Source: JAFGNV01 sp964612485 (lineage in GTDB: Bacteria > Chloroflexota > Anaerolineae > 4572-78 > J111). Taken from it: 64,000 nt of DNA. A program made the translations under genes and the position numbers. The stretch covers positions 1 through 64,000 of the forward strand of contig CAZTFF010000015.1 in the NCBI GenBank assembly GCA_964612485.1, written 5' to 3'. Each line of letters begins with the position of its first letter. The first letter of the stretch is position 1. The notes under the pieces were generated by a model. That model saw only the letters and a list, made by a program, of their open reading frames with translations. It did no database searches and was not told the origin of the DNA. Below are positions 1-8,343 of this stretch, piece by piece.

Positions 1-212
1 CAGTGGTGTACTGTTGCTGTTATTTAGTGGTGTAGTATAGGCCGTAAACTGACACTGGCTGGGAAAGACGCCAAAACTGGCGGTCACCGCCCGGGTGACG
101 GTGAGGTAACGCGTCCGGGTCAGCGCATCGCGGCCTTCTGGCCCCTCAGCCCACTGGGTCACGGTGTAGACACCCGGCCCGGTGTAGGTATGGGTGATGG
201 CGTACGACGGCA

Positions 213-241
213 GGCTTTGTCCTGAGCTTGTCGAAGGGATG
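213..241. repeat. Dispersed GAGCTTGTCGAA repeat inside coding sequence
   Basis: Contains TTGTCCTGAGCTTGTCGAAG. The same core (TTGAGCTTGTCGAA) recurs at 61361-61402, where it forms a hairpin. In the surface-protein frame it adds residues including STSSGQ in the middle of a PKD domain, between the conserved strand before it and the HTYTGPGVYTV motif. Similar short repeats are common as dispersed elements in environmental bacterial genomes (general knowledge). Confidence 0.6.
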
Positions 242-1028
242 AAGGCGGAAGCGGTGATGGTTTGGGTGACACCGTCGCCATAGTGCCACACCTGGCTCGA
301 AGCGCCGGTGGTGGTGCTGGTGAAGGTCACGGTCAGCGGCGCCGTGCCGGTAAGCGGCTGGGCATAGAAACCGGCGCTCACCGGTTCGGTTATCGTGATG
401 TAGTGGGGTTTGGTCAGGCTCCGGCTGACCGAGGGGCCGCTCACGGTCAGCGTGACCGTGTAGACCCCGGCCGTCCGGTAGGTGTGGGTCGGGCTGACCT
501 GGGTGCTGGTGATCGGTTGGCCGGTATCCGGGGACAATTCGCCAAAATGCCACCGGTAACCCTCGATGTGGCCGGTCGAAGTGTTCAAAAACTGCACCAG
601 GGCCGGGGCCAGACTGCGCTACGGAAAAGCGGAGAAGGCCGGCGTCAGCGGGGGATAGACTTCGGTGACAACCAGGCGTTCACCTCGAACGAAGCTGCCG
701 CCCTGGGCGGTAACGGCATAATCGCTGTTGGTGATCGTTTCGGTGGCGCTGACCACCAGGCTGAAATCCCGGCTGCTGAATGAAGACAAAACTTCCAGCG
801 TCCAGCTGACCACCGCGCCGCTTTTGATCCCCCCGGTGATGTAGGTGGCCGCCGGGGGAATGACATCGGTGATGACCAGCCCGGTGACGGTCACCGCACT
901 GCTGTTGGTGAGGGTCAGAGTGTAGGTGATCGGTTCGCCGGCCACAGCGGTCGCCGGCCCGGTTTTGCTGAGGGTGAGAGTGGATAACGAGGGGGTGGAA
1001 GTCGGCGTGGCCGTAGCTGTCGGCGTCA

Positions 1029-1158
1029 AAGTCGCGGTGGCGGTGGGGGTCAGCGTGGCGGTGGCCGTGGGAGTGATTGTCGCGGTGGCCGTGGGAGTCA
1101 GCGTGGCGGTGGCCGTGGGAGTGATTGTGGTAGTGGCCGTGGGAGTCAGGGTCGCCGT
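1029..1158 (-). repeat. 24-bp coding tandem repeat (Thr/Pro linker)
   Basis: About five imperfect copies of a 24-bp unit, readable on the plus strand as GTGGCCGTGGGAGT plus variable bases. They encode an eight-residue TPTATATL/I-type repeat. This is the extended linker between the signal peptide and the first folded domain of the surface protein; its length probably varies between strains. Confidence 0.75.
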
Positions 1159-1499
1159 GGAGGAGATGACGGCGGTCGGTGTGGCCGTCTCAGTCGCCGT
1201 CGCGGTCGGCTCCGATGTACTCTCGGTGGTGGGGGTGGCCGTGGGGGTGCCGGTTGCCTCCCCCTGGACATCAGGATACAACGCCGGCGGAGCCGCCAAT
1301 GCCACCAGAGGATGAAATTGTGAAACTGCCAGGGTGATGACTACCAGAATGCGAACAACAATATCCAGGGCGATACGAGACATGGGGAAACCCTCCCTCG
1401 AAAAGAATGATTTAGTGAAGCAGTGATTTGGTTTTTATGCTAAAAATGCCGCCTGATACCCTCGATGATCCCACCGATGCGGCCAGAAACGGAGACGCG

Positions 1500-1835
1500 A
1501 TGCAACAGGTAGGACGAACATCAACCGGAAATGTTATTGTCGAAATGTCGACCTGGGAGTGGGAGCAGATCCAACTTCGTCCCTTGAAAAGTGAAAAGAC
1601 AGACACGCTGCTCTGGCAGATCAGACATGCCCGCCATCAAGGCAAGTTGGATGATCCCCTGACCCGCTTGCTGAGCCGAGCCTGTACCCCGGGCGGGCGC
1701 TTGGCCGATGTCACCTTTGCCGATTTTCTGGCCATGATCGAGAGTGGCGAGATCACCCAGGTTCCCCAGGTAGGGCCGGCCCGGGCGCGGACTCTGTATA
1801 AAGTGTTTGTGGCAGAGGAGGGTATGCAGGGTTAA
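1500..1835 (+). CDS. Small protein with C-terminal HhH-like motif
   Basis: Unrecognised protein of 111 residues. I chose the ATG at 1500 because GGAG lies five bases upstream; in-frame starts at 1428 (TTG), 1437 and 1446 (ATG) have no comparable ribosome site. The C-terminal segment ITQVPQVGPARARTLYKVF resembles a helix-hairpin-helix: a V-P-x-V-G-x-x-x-A core like those that bind DNA non-specifically in ribosomal S13- and RuvA-type proteins. The rest (VGRTSTGNVIVEMSTWEWEQ) matches nothing I know. It is a stand-alone gene, followed by a terminator at 1888-1918. DNA binding is a guess from the motif. Confidence 0.55.
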   Translation: MQQVGRTSTGNVIVEMSTWEWEQIQLRPLKSEKTDTLLWQIRHARHQGKLDDPLTRLLSRACTPGGRLADVTFADFLAMIESGEITQVPQVGPARARTLYKVFVAEEGMQG

Positions 1836-1887
1836 GGTAGTTACAACAATTCACGATAGGCAGTCCCCGGCCTGGAGGCTGCGTCTC

Positions 1888-1918
1888 AAACATCCCGCCG
1901 AAATTCGGCGGGATGTTT
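1888..1918. terminator. Intrinsic terminator-like hairpin after the HhH-like gene
   Basis: A perfect inverted repeat of 15-base arms (AAACATCCCGCCGAA / TTCGGCGGGATGTTT) around a single central base, followed on the plus strand by GTTGT. It lies 53 bp past the stop codon at 1835. Confidence 0.7.
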
Positions 1919-1945
1919 GTTGTCGCCGGTAAGAAGAACACTGAC

Positions 1946-1976
1946 TATTTTACATAAAACGATAGCCGGTACAAGA
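1946..1976. repeat. Degenerate copy of the tRNA-Val 3' end
   Basis: Bases 1952-1976 match 2117-2141 at 22 of 25 positions. The matching stretch covers the last 14 bases of tRNA-Val and the 11 bases beyond it. Both copies sit about 40-50 bp from a strong hairpin (1888-1918 and 2047-2087), so a hairpin plus tRNA-end unit appears twice, 165 bp apart. Confidence 0.55.
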
Positions 1977-2046
1977 TTCTCTGAGAGGCCCCATTGAGGC
2001 CCTTCACCCCCCTACAACACCCCTCAGCACCGACAAATATGGCCTC

Positions 2047-2087
2047 AAACCAAAAAATTCACCGAGATTCGGTGAATTTTTTGGTTT
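2047..2087. terminator. Strong bidirectional terminator hairpin downstream of tRNA-Val
   Basis: A 19-bp perfect stem (left arm 2047-2065, right arm 2069-2087) with a GAT loop. A/T-rich flanks supply a T-run on either strand. It would end transcription of the minus-strand tRNA. Confidence 0.8.
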
Positions 2088-2127
2088 TTTTGGGAAAGAA
2101 ATATCCCCATAATTTGACATAAAACAA

Positions 2128-2201
2128 TGGGCGGTACAAGACTCGAACTTGTGACCTCCTCGGTGTAAGCGAGGCGCTCTAGCCAACTGAGCTAACCGCC
2201 C
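2128..2201 (-). tRNA. tRNA-Val (anticodon TAC)
   Basis: A 74-nt cloverleaf on the minus strand. The acceptor stem GGGCGGT pairs with ACCGCCC and is followed by discriminator A. The D-arm begins TAGCTCAGTTGG, the anticodon loop is CTTACAC with anticodon TAC (valine), and the T-loop is TTCGAGT. CCA is not encoded (the next bases are TTG), so it must be added by a nucleotidyltransferase. A terminator lies 40 bp downstream. Confidence 0.95.
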
Positions 2202-2273
2202 GTTTGCATATCAAATTATATTGATGCGGTAAGATTTGGTCAAATGTGGACAGCAAATAAATCGACACACCTT

Positions 2274-2302
2274 TTGCCCCCAACCGGGCCTTACGGTACA
2301 AT
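2274..2302 (+). promoter_or_regulatory. Promoter for the glycoside hydrolase gene, possibly leaderless
   Basis: TTGCCC (2274-2279) and TACAAT (2297-2302) are 17 bp apart. The start codon at 2312 lies only 9 bases past the -10, so transcription would begin 2-3 bases before the ATG. There is no Shine-Dalgarno sequence, which fits a leaderless message. Confidence 0.45.
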
Positions 2303-2311
2303 GCTAGCCCT

Positions 2312-4027
2312 ATGAAACGACGCCTGCTAATCATCATAGTTATTTTTATATTGTTTCTGACAGGCATCGGCCTGGCCCGATACCCGTTGCAAACGATTCT
2401 GTTCAACATCACTGGCGAGGAAACAATTCTGCCTCAAATTTCGGGCACGATGCAATACGCGCTTACCCGGATTCAACCCCCGCTTCAAACTGCCGACCAC
2501 GTGCCGGTCCAATACGCGCACGTGAATCCCTACGGCGTCAACACCTTTTTACAAAATGAGGTCGAACCGGCCAAACGGGAAGAAGCTATGCGCTTAATCT
2601 CCACCGCCGGCATCAAATGGATCCGGCAGGAATTTACCTGGGAAGATATCGAAATCCACGGCAAGGACGATTTTGAAGACCGCCGCCACGAGCCATACCA
2701 ATCGGCCTGGAAAAAATACGATCAAATTGTAGACCTGGCCGAAAAATACGACATCAAAATCATGGCCCGCCTCAGCAATCCACCCGCCTGGACCCGCGCC
2801 CTGACCAACACCGTCGGCACCTACGCCCCGCCCGATAACCTGGACGATTACGGCGATTTTGTGGAGGCCGTAGTCACGCGCTACCGGGGGCGCATCCCGG
2901 CTTACCAAATCTGGAACGAACCCAACATCTATCCCGAATGGGGCGAATTTCCCATTGAGGCCGCCGAATACGCCGCCCTGCTCAAAGAAGGCTACACCCG
3001 CGTCAAAGCCGCCGACCCCGAGGCCATTGTGGTGATGGGCGCGCTGGCCGCCACCATCGAATTGGATCGAGAGCGCCGCTACGCGCCCGACGGCAATGTG
3101 GTCAGTCCCGGCGGTCTCAGCGATGTGCTGTTCTTACAGCAATTGTACGATGCCGGCGCAGCCAATTATTTTGATGTGCTGGCCATGCAAGGCTACGGCC
3201 TGTGGAGCGGCCCCACCGACCGGCGCATGCAGCCGCGCGTGCTCAACTTTTCCCGCCCCCTCTACATCCGCGATGTGATGGTGCGCAATGGCGATGCCCA
3301 TAAAGCTATCTGGCTCAGCGAGTTGAGCTGGAACGCCGTGCCGGCGGACAGTGGTATCCCGCCCATCTACGGACAGGTGACGCCGGAACAGCAAGGCGAA
3401 TACACAGCCCTGGCCTACCAACGCCTGCAAAAAGAATGGCCCTGGCTGGGCGTGGGTTTTTACTGGTTTTTCAAACAGGCCGACGAACGGGAGAAGGAAA
3501 ATAACCCCCAATATTATTTCCGCATGGTTGAGCCGGATTTTAGGCCGATGCCGGTGTACAGGGCAATCCAAGAACAAACCGCGCAGCCGCCGGTATTGTA
3601 CGCCGGACGGCACCAGGCGGAACATTGGGCCGTTCAATACCGGGGCGCATGGCCGCTGGATCGGTACGAAAATGCTACTTTTGCCCAGGCCCTGCGCGGC
3701 CACCCCGGCGATACCGCCACCCTTACCTTTGAAGGCCAGCGGCTGAACATCGTCACCCTGGGACAAGGTCGGTTAAAAATACAGATTGACCATCAATCTC
3801 CCGTCGAAATCAATCTCAACAAATCCGGGCCAACCAATCTGATCAACAATCTTTTTCAACAATCCCATACGATCACGCTGGAAGTTGTCGAAGGAGAGAT
3901 AGGGCTAGACGAAATTATCGTTGAAAACCGAGTTCCCTGGTGGATTGCCGGAGTGTTGACCGGCCTGATTTTGCTGGCGGGCGCTTTCCGAATTTTGTGG
4001 CATAAAAGACGTTCCGGTCGATCGTGA
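2312..4027 (+). CDS. Membrane-anchored glycoside hydrolase (clan GH-A, GH5/GH39-like)
   Basis: 571 residues. An N-terminal membrane segment (5-22) and a C-terminal one (about 543-561, followed by basic HKRR) put the enzyme outside the cell. Residues 70-430 look like a GH-A TIM barrel: the strand-4 motif W201-N-E203-P-N supplies the acid/base Glu, and WLSE337LSW looks like the nucleophile region. A C-terminal beta-sandwich follows (about 440-540). Substrate is not predictable. The next gene, a GT39-like transferase, overlaps by 4 bases, so the two are translationally coupled and probably share a role in surface-glycan synthesis and trimming. No Shine-Dalgarno is visible; see the promoter at 2274-2302. 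Confidence 0.85.
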   Translation: MKRRLLIIIVIFILFLTGIGLARYPLQTILFNITGEETILPQISGTMQYALTRIQPPLQTADHVPVQYAHVNPYGVNTFLQNEVEPAKREEAMRLISTAGIKWIRQEFTWEDIEIHGKDDFEDRRHEPYQSAWKKYDQIVDLAEKYDIKIMARLSNPPAWTRALTNTVGTYAPPDNLDDYGDFVEAVVTRYRGRIPAYQIWNEPNIYPEWGEFPIEAAEYAALLKEGYTRVKAADPEAIVVMGALAATIELDRERRYAPDGNVVSPGGLSDVLFLQQLYDAGAANYFDVLAMQGYGLWSGPTDRRMQPRVLNFSRPLYIRDVMVRNGDAHKAIWLSELSWNAVPADSGIPPIYGQVTPEQQGEYTALAYQRLQKEWPWLGVGFYWFFKQADEREKENNPQYYFRMVEPDFRPMPVYRAIQEQTAQPPVLYAGRHQAEHWAVQYRGAWPLDRYENATFAQALRGHPGDTATLTFEGQRLNIVTLGQGRLKIQIDHQSPVEINLNKSGPTNLINNLFQQSHTITLEVVEGEIGLDEIIVENRVPWWIAGVLTGLILLAGAFRILWHKRRSGRS

Positions 4028-6399
4028 CGCTCCCGGCTATGAGACACAAAGCAAGTATGACGCAATCCGCAAAACAAATCGCTCGTTTTCTCACCCTGCC
4101 CCTGATACTCCTGCTGGCAGCCTTTCTCCGCTTCTACCGAATTTCCGCCCCATCTCTCTGGAGCGACGAAGGCAACAGCGCCGCGTTGATCCAATACAGT
4201 TTTGGCGACATCGCGCAAAGAACCGCCTTTGATATTCACCCGCTATTTTACTACTGGCTGCTAAAAATATGGAACCTGTTTTTTGGCAATAGCGAACTCG
4301 CCCTCAGATCGTTATCTGCCGTGTTGGGTGTGGCCGTCGTCTACCTGATCTGGCAATTGGGCCGGCAGATGGGTGGCAAACGGGTGGGGCTTGTGGCCGC
4401 AGCCATCGCAGCCATGGCACCGCTGCAAGTAACCTACTCGCAAGAAGCGCGGATGTACATGCTGCTAACCTTCCTGGGCTGCCTCACCGTTCTGCTGGGC
4501 TTACGCTATGTTGACCATCCTCCCAACATCTGGCTCTCCCTCGCCTATATTTTCACTGCTACCGCCGGCCTCTATACTCACTACGCCTATCCGTCCATCT
4601 TATTGGCTGTAAATATCACCTTTTTGCTTTACTTAATTAAAAATTCACAATTAAAAATTCACAATTCACCCTTAATCCACTGGCTTGGCCTGCAACTCAT
4701 CCCCATTCTGCTCTATCTTCCCTGGCTGCCTACCGCCTGGCGGCAGCTCACCACGTGGCCCTCGGAACAAGGAGCTAATTCACTACGCGAAGTTTTGATT
4801 GGGATTTCAAACACACTTTTGTTTGGTCTCTCCTGGCCGTATGAATCCGGCCTGTTCGCTGCCGGACTGCTGGCCTTAATGTTAGGTGTTCCCGGCCTCG
4901 TTTACGCCCTCCGAAAAACGCAAGACGCCACTCAATCTCCGCCATTTTTTAGCCTGTTGCTGTTGTATCTCTGGTTTCTGCTGCCGGTCGCGCTCACCAT
5001 TGCTGTTTTCAGCCCGGCCTTTCTGAAGTTTTTGCTGGCGGCCTCGCCACCGCTGATCCTGCTGCTGGCGCTGTCTATTGCGTCAATCATCAAACTGATC
5101 CCTGGTCCGCGGCGCTTCAGCTATCTTGCGGGCAGTTTGATGCTGCTGGTCATCACCGCCACATCAGCCATTTCGCTCTACCACTACTACTACAATCCCG
5201 TTTTTGCCCGCGACAACTATCGCGGGATTGTGAACTTCATCAAAGCGGTGGGCGGGCCGGACGACGCCATTATTCTGCACGCCGAAGGCCAGCAAGATGT
5301 ATTCAACTATTATTTTGACCGGGAACCGCAAGTGGACATTGCCATTCACCCCCTGCCGCGCCAACGCCCTCTCAACGAAACCGCGACGCGGGAAGAATTA
5401 CGATCCATTGCCGGCACAGCGACCACTGTTTACGCCGTTTACTGGGCCACCCGGCAGGCCGACCCCCGTGGTCTGATTGAAAGCTGGCTCGATTCCCATC
5501 TCTACAAAGCCACCGATCAATGGTACGGCAATGTCCGGCTGGCGAGTTATGCCGCGCTGCAAAATAAGAGGGCCAACACCCTGACCCCGGTTGACGCCCG
5601 CCTGGGCAACTCTATCCGCCTGACCGGCTACGGGCTGGCTTCACCCCAGATTGCTCCCGGCGATATTTTACAACTGGCCCTGCAATGGCAAACCACCGAC
5701 CCACTGTCCGCCACCTATACCGTTTTCATTCAGGTGCTTGATGCCGCCAATCACCTGGCCGGCCAGCGAGACGCCGCGCCGCTGACGCCCACCACCCGTT
5801 GGCCTGTCAACCAGCCGGTTCAGGATGCCCATGGCGTATTCATTGAACCCGGCACGCCGCCGGGCCGCTACCGTTTGATTGTGGGCTTGTACCACAGCCA
5901 AACCGGCCAACGGCTGCCGGTTGCCGGAGAAAACGGAAATGATTTTGTGGAGTTGGCCCCCATTGATGTCATTCGCCCGCCCGCACCGCTGCCCCGCGAA
6001 GCCTTTGATATTGAGGTTACGCTCGACGCGCCGCTGGGCGACATCACCCTGGTGGGCTACGATCTTTACAAAGTGGGGGAGCGCGACGCGCTGTATACGC
6101 TGCTTCATCCCGGCGACCCGGTTCATCTCACGCTGTACTGGAGTCCAAAAGATACCACTCCCGCCCCGCTGACAGTACAGGTAGTAGACAGCGAGGGAAA
6201 CCCTACACCGGTTACATTTTCGATGCCGTTGGGAGAAAATATAGTGTTTACCGGGGAGTCAAACGAGGAAATTATCCGCAGCCAGGCCAATTTCTTTTTG
6301 ACCAACCTGCCGCCGGGGCAGTACCGGCTGGCCTTCACATCAAACGCCGGCGGCACAAAGCCGGTGTTGAGCGAAAGTTTTAGGGTTGTTGAACGCTAA
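4024..6399 (+). CDS. GT39-like integral-membrane glycosyltransferase with C-terminal beta-sandwich domains
   Basis: 791 residues. The N-terminal half is polytopic, with about ten hydrophobic segments. It has the hallmark of lipid-phosphate-sugar transferases of the GT39/ArnT/PMT type: LWSD48EGNS after the first membrane helix, then D70IHP. From about residue 500 there are two or three extracytoplasmic beta-sandwich modules (ILQLALQWQTTDP, VHLTLYWSPKD). The chosen start is GTG at 4024, overlapping the hydrolase stop; ATG at 4039 is an alternative. It would move a sugar from a polyprenyl carrier to a protein or glycan outside the membrane; the acceptor is unknown. An AT-rich 14-bp duplication lies at 4637-4664. 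Confidence 0.8.
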   Translation: MTLPAMRHKASMTQSAKQIARFLTLPLILLLAAFLRFYRISAPSLWSDEGNSAALIQYSFGDIAQRTAFDIHPLFYYWLLKIWNLFFGNSELALRSLSAVLGVAVVYLIWQLGRQMGGKRVGLVAAAIAAMAPLQVTYSQEARMYMLLTFLGCLTVLLGLRYVDHPPNIWLSLAYIFTATAGLYTHYAYPSILLAVNITFLLYLIKNSQLKIHNSPLIHWLGLQLIPILLYLPWLPTAWRQLTTWPSEQGANSLREVLIGISNTLLFGLSWPYESGLFAAGLLALMLGVPGLVYALRKTQDATQSPPFFSLLLLYLWFLLPVALTIAVFSPAFLKFLLAASPPLILLLALSIASIIKLIPGPRRFSYLAGSLMLLVITATSAISLYHYYYNPVFARDNYRGIVNFIKAVGGPDDAIILHAEGQQDVFNYYFDREPQVDIAIHPLPRQRPLNETATREELRSIAGTATTVYAVYWATRQADPRGLIESWLDSHLYKATDQWYGNVRLASYAALQNKRANTLTPVDARLGNSIRLTGYGLASPQIAPGDILQLALQWQTTDPLSATYTVFIQVLDAANHLAGQRDAAPLTPTTRWPVNQPVQDAHGVFIEPGTPPGRYRLIVGLYHSQTGQRLPVAGENGNDFVELAPIDVIRPPAPLPREAFDIEVTLDAPLGDITLVGYDLYKVGERDALYTLLHPGDPVHLTLYWSPKDTTPAPLTVQVVDSEGNPTPVTFSMPLGENIVFTGESNEEIIRSQANFFLTNLPPGQYRLAFTSNAGGTKPVLSESFRVVER
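4637..4664. repeat. 14-bp AT-rich tandem duplication in coding sequence
   Basis: Two exact copies of TTAAAAATTCACAA, followed by a partial third (TTCAC). It encodes the polar loop KNSQLKIHNS between two hydrophobic segments of the GT39-like protein. The composition is far more AT-rich than the surrounding gene. The 14-bp unit is not a multiple of three, so copy-number change would shift the frame. Confidence 0.6.
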
Positions 6400-6405
6400 C
6401 CCAAC

Positions 6406-7377
6406 TTACCAATTCTTCTTCCAATTAGCCACGATTATTGACTCGGTCATCGTCACTTCAACCGGGATGGCTTCAGACAGAACGGATTTCACGGTTTCTC
6501 GATCCTCGGTCTCAACCACGCTCAAAGTCCAGATGCAGGGAACCGGCTTGGTATCGACCGTAATATCGTAAAAGCCATCCGGCCAATCAAAACTTTCATT
6601 GAAAGCCCCCCAGCCGACCGGCCCGGAGGGATAGGAAATGGTGGAATAGTTACCACACGTGGCCCGCACAAAAACGCCGTTAACGGGATTACCGCCGGCA
6701 TCTTTGATAGAGCCGTAGAAACGGGTCAGTCCCTCGTTGGTATCGTCGTACCAGCCGGTGGGTTCGTACTGGTATTTGGGTTTAGGCGGGGGGTTGCTGG
6801 CGGCGGGCTGGGCCGGTACCGGCGTGGGTTTGGGCGGCGTGGGCGCATCAACCTGAGGTACGCCGCCGGTATTGCCGGCCTCAACCACGGCATCAGACAC
6901 CCAACCGGTGTTGCCGTTGGTGATTTTTATCTGCCACCAGGATGAATCGGCATTGCGGCCCACAATGGGCATGGTGGTATTGGCGTTGAGCGTGCCGATG
7001 ACCGAATAATTGATGCCAGGGCCGGAACGGATATTAACGGCGCCCGGCGCAACCAAACTGGCCCCTGTTTCGGATTGAGGCTCATTTTGGACCGGAGCAT
7101 TGTCCGCCGGATGATTAGCCAGGGCTTCAGGTTGGCCTTCCAATTCCGGCCCGTTCAACACGCGGGTGGCTGTTGGCGTAGGCATCGGCGGAGAGGGCGT
7201 AAGCGTGGGGATCACCACAAACGGCTGGGCCGGAGCAGGCGTAAACGTGGGCACAGGGGTTTGGGTGGCATAGGTCAGGGTAAAATCTGTTTCCAACAAT
7301 TGGGTAAACAATGTGGCAAAAATCAGATAATTGATCAAGATGAGGATAATGGCCAGACTCCAATGCCGCGCTTTCAT
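6406..7377 (-). CDS. Membrane-anchored SH3b-domain protein
   Basis: 323 residues. A single N-terminal membrane segment (8-25) is followed by a Pro/Thr linker (35-72) and a bacterial SH3 domain at about 112-167 (VNIRSGPGINYSVIGTL ... GWVSDAVVEA). After a second Pro-rich linker comes a C-terminal beta-rich domain (FYGSIKDAGGNPVNGVFVRATCG) that resembles a carboxypeptidase-regulatory or Cna-B-like fold. Outside the cell, SH3b domains usually bind peptidoglycan. GGAGG lies 10 bases before the ATG. It converges with the GT39-like gene (6-bp gap) and is divergent from parA. Confidence 0.8.
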   Translation of the reverse strand: MKARHWSLAIILILINYLIFATLFTQLLETDFTLTYATQTPVPTFTPAPAQPFVVIPTLTPSPPMPTPTATRVLNGPELEGQPEALANHPADNAPVQNEPQSETGASLVAPGAVNIRSGPGINYSVIGTLNANTTMPIVGRNADSSWWQIKITNGNTGWVSDAVVEAGNTGGVPQVDAPTPPKPTPVPAQPAASNPPPKPKYQYEPTGWYDDTNEGLTRFYGSIKDAGGNPVNGVFVRATCGNYSTISYPSGPVGWGAFNESFDWPDGFYDITVDTKPVPCIWTLSVVETEDRETVKSVLSEAIPVEVTMTESIIVANWKKNW

Positions 7378-7416
7378 TGCCGCTGAACCTCCGTTACGCT
7401 ACACGAACACAAATTT

Positions 7417-7444
7417 ATTATACCATATCCTGGCCTGATTACAA
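7417..7444 (-). promoter_or_regulatory. Promoter for the SH3b gene
   Basis: On the minus strand, TTGTAA (7439-7444) and TATAAT (7417-7422) are 16 bp apart, about 33 bp before the ribosome site of the SH3b gene. Confidence 0.5.
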
Positions 7445-7450
7445 CATTAC

Positions 7451-7503
7451 GTCAAGTAAAAACCAACTTGACATATGACGTGACTTCACATTTGTGGTAT
7501 AAT
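7451..7503 (+). promoter_or_regulatory. parA promoter with a nearby inverted repeat
   Basis: An extended -10, TGG-TATAAT (7495-7503), has ATGACG at 7475-7480 with a 17-bp spacer. Just upstream is an inverted repeat, GTCAAGT (7451-7457) and ACTTGAC (7466-7472), which may be an operator for one of the divergent genes. Operator function is inferred from position. Confidence 0.5.
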
Positions 7504-7575
7504 GAAAAAAACTTTAACAATCTGGTTGCTCAATAGAAGCCACAACAATTAATTACAGATTGTTAGGAAGATACC

Positions 7576-8343
7576 ATGGCTGTCATTATAACCATCGCCA
7601 ATCAAAAAGGGGGGGTCGGCAAAACAACCACCACGGTTAACCTGGGGGCGGCCCTGGCCGAGCAAAACCGGCGGGTGCTGTTAGTTGATCTGGACCCTCA
7701 ATCAGCGCTATCGATTACGGTTGGCATCAAAAGTGACGAATTAGACGAAACCGTTTATAATCTTCTCATAGAAGATGTAACGATCCAGAATCTTATTTTT
7801 GATATTGCGCCCAACCTGGATGTTATTCCCTCTAATATTGATCTGGCCGGCGCCGAAATGGATCTGATGTCGGAATTTGGCCGGGAAGCGATTCTGAAAG
7901 AAAAACTCGACCCGCTGCGCCCCAACTACGATTACATCCTGATCGACTCGCCGCCCAGCCTGGGCCTGTTAACGCTCAATGCCCTGACCGCTTCCGATGA
8001 AGTGATCATTCCGTTACAGACCGAATATTTGGCCATGCGGGGCATGCGCTTTTTACTGGAAATGATCCAGCGGGTCAAACAACGGATCAATCCCAACCTC
8101 ACCATCAGAGGGATTTTGGGAACCATGTACAAGAGCCGGACGCTTCATTCGGAAGAAGTGATGGCCGAAATCCGGTCGATCTTTGGCGACAAGGTTTTTC
8201 CGGTTGTTATCAAAAGCAGTATCAGATTTGCAGAAGCGCCTGTGGCTCAACTCCCGATTATTCAGTACGAGCCAAAACACGAGGGGGCGCAAGCGTATAG
8301 AAAACTTGCGGAGGTAATTATTAATGGCGAGAAAACGGGCTAG
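7576..8343 (+). CDS. parA: ParA/Soj-family ATPase
   Basis: 255 residues, normal length for chromosomal ParA/Soj. The deviant Walker A is KGGVGKTT (residues 11-18), the A' region is LLVDLDPQSALS and Walker B is YILIDSPPS. These proteins form ATP-dependent dimers that bind DNA non-specifically and position plasmids, origins or protein clusters. AGGAAG precedes the ATG. No ParB gene follows; instead the stop overlaps by 20 bases a membrane-protein gene with a ParB-like N-terminal peptide, so this ATPase probably positions a membrane cargo rather than the chromosome. That cargo role is inference; the family assignment is firm. Confidence 0.9.
   Translation: MAVIITIANQKGGVGKTTTTVNLGAALAEQNRRVLLVDLDPQSALSITVGIKSDELDETVYNLLIEDVTIQNLIFDIAPNLDVIPSNIDLAGAEMDLMSEFGREAILKEKLDPLRPNYDYILIDSPPSLGLLTLNALTASDEVIIPLQTEYLAMRGMRFLLEMIQRVKQRINPNLTIRGILGTMYKSRTLHSEEVMAEIRSIFGDKVFPVVIKSSIRFAEAPVAQLPIIQYEPKHEGAQAYRKLAEVIINGEKTG

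Larger units (their letters stand above)
1..1383 (-). pseudogene. PKD/DUF11-type surface protein, interrupted by an in-frame amber codon, runs off the window edge
   Basis: Secreted or cell-surface adhesin-like protein. The N-terminus (MSRIALDIVVRILVVITLA) is a signal peptide ending near LAAPPA. A long Thr/Pro linker with TPTATAT-type repeats follows, then a DUF11-like beta-sandwich (LSKTGPATAVAGEPITYTL). The reading frame meets TAG at 619-621, but the same frame continues open to base 1 and encodes PKD domains (STGHIEGYRWHFGEL, PTHTYRTAGVYTVTLTVSG, and a second with HTYTGPGVYTV). The gene is therefore either truncated by a nonsense mutation or miscalled there; the upstream part alone is 254 residues. 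A GAGGGAGG ribosome site lies 8 bases before the ATG at 1383. The 3' end is outside the window. The role in the cell envelope is inferred from architecture only. Confidence 0.75.

Noticed and set aside
146..553. Minus-strand open frame of 135 residues
   Set aside because: Shadow frame over the PKD-encoding frame of the surface protein. Its His/Arg-rich product shows no domain, and the overlapping frame is clearly PKD.
1029..1158. CRISPR-like direct repeats
   Set aside because: Contiguous 24-bp units without spacers that encode a Thr/Pro linker; not a CRISPR array. None was seen elsewhere in the window.
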